DNA from: Warburgia ugandensis | Lineage: Eukaryota > Streptophyta > Magnoliopsida > Canellales > Canellaceae | Assembly (NCBI GenBank): GCA_035236585.1 | Contig: CP141127.1 | Span: 77,109,495 to 77,173,494 of the forward strand | DNA: 64,000 bases | Direction of reading: 5' to 3' | Made by a program: the position numbers and the translations under genes | Shown: positions 63,228-64,000 of the stretch, one piece after another | How positions within the stretch are numbered: position 1 is the stretch's first letter | Layout of the letters: each line of letters begins with the position of its first letter | Notes under the pieces: generated by a model | What the model was told of the DNA's origin: nothing | What the model saw: the letters and a program-made list of their open reading frames with translations, nothing else | The model's database searches: none

Positions 63228-64000
63228 CATAATTTTCCTTTTTTGTTAATTACTATGTATTTAACAGATAATTTCTGACCAATATGAACTACATGAGAGG
63301 ACTTTCTTTTCTGCTGTTACTTGGATTAGATATGTTGTGATAAGGTTGGAACCTTATCCTGACTGCTTTTCCCATTTGAGTATTCGGAAAAGAAAAAGAA
63401 GGCCTTATGGGCATTTGATCAGCTTGCAATGCAGGGGAGTGGGAGGATGAATGAAATTGGCTAGAATAGAGAACAAAAAATTGTGGAAAGCAATGGAAAG
63501 TGACAGGAGAGTTGCTGGCGTGATCTGCAATTTTTTGATAAAGAGTAAAGAGGAAGATCTTATCTCAAATATACCTAAATGTTGCGCTTCTGACTCCTTT
63601 CTTCTGTGCCAATGGTATAGGAAATTATCTTTAAATGCCTGACGTTTTTGTGGGCACACCACGTTGCCAAAATAGTCCTGTCTGGCACGTGTCCTCTCCC
63701 TGTTTAGCTCTTACACGTCACGTGAGTGGGCGTTGTGTCTTGTCATTGCATTTTAAGTCTTACCCGATCGGAATTATTGAGCATAGCTTGTTAGATGTTT
63801 TTCAAATGATCCAAACCGAAATTAGATGCTTTTTAATCAATAAGATATCCATGTTTGGAGGGCTAAGATGAACTAATCAATTCACCGGAAGGTGGGATCT
63901 AGAAAACGTGGTTCACCGCAACCAGTTTAGCATTTGGCTTATGGAAATAGTGTAGGATCTAAAGTGTGGCCAACAAGTGAACAGCTTGGATCATCAACTG
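63228..64000 (+). other. 3' flank of the OXS3-like gene
   Basis: The region starts with the gene's probable 3' untranslated region (T-rich to about 63330). No canonical AATAAA was seen close to the stop. Open frames at 63451-63642 and 63635-63871 show no recognisable domain. Confidence 0.5.
63686..63724. promoter_or_regulatory. G-box/ABRE cluster
   Basis: CACGTG at 63686-63691 is followed by CACGTCACGTG at 63714-63724, giving three ACGT cores within 39 bp. Such clusters bind bZIP and bHLH factors in light- and ABA-responsive plant promoters. They may belong to a gene beyond the right edge of the window. Confidence 0.5.

Overview
The window is nuclear DNA of a seed plant, almost certainly a flowering plant. 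The evidence is the AT-rich sequence, Ty3/gypsy and copia LTR retrotransposons, RTE-clade LINEs with short-tandem-repeat tails, a CACTA DNA transposon fragment, long GA/CT microsatellites, and one intron-containing plant gene of the OXIDATIVE STRESS 3 type. I could not name the species. Nothing bacterial, organellar or viral is visible, and I saw no tRNA or rRNA gene.

Layout, left to right. 1-2135: 3' part of an RTE-type LINE (+), with an (ATG)n tail. 2136-5868: about 46 copies of an 81-bp satellite, which runs straight into the gag region of an old gypsy element. That old element is split by a complete but gag-only gypsy element at 6299-14343 with 5-bp target duplications. 14666-24425: a decayed gypsy element on the minus strand (3' LTR, 3' untranslated region, protease, gag end), interrupted by a solo LTR at 18943-21958 that has its own 5-bp target duplication. 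24426-25427: a truncated LTR of the same family in the opposite direction. 25428-41310: a very large, coding-poor LTR element with an initiator-Met primer-binding site and a polypurine tract. A 3.4-kb RTE LINE with a 20-bp target duplication sits inside it, and CACTA sequence disturbs both of its LTRs. 41311-45730: CACTA remnant (minus). 45731-50605: apparently low-copy DNA with one foldback element. 50653-54228: third RTE LINE (minus), lying between trinucleotide microsatellites. 54337-58430: low-copy intergenic DNA. 58540-60420: wreck of a copia element.

The only gene that looks intact is at the right end: a two-exon gene (61991-62343 and 62915-63227, +) encoding a 221-residue OXS3-like nuclear stress protein. 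Its intron carries a (GA)n tract, and ABRE/G-box-like ACGT elements lie on both sides of it.

The window is therefore a nested transposon graveyard beside one stress gene. Insertion order can be read from the junctions. The LTR elements that retain their ends lack reverse transcriptase and integrase, so they must have depended on partners elsewhere. I found no convincing new multi-gene system. The most unusual structures are the 81-bp satellite fused to a LINE tail and a gypsy gag, the pyrimidine-rich LTRs, the LTR-borne tandem palindromic motif and conserved hairpin, and a near-identical patch shared by two otherwise diverged LTRs.
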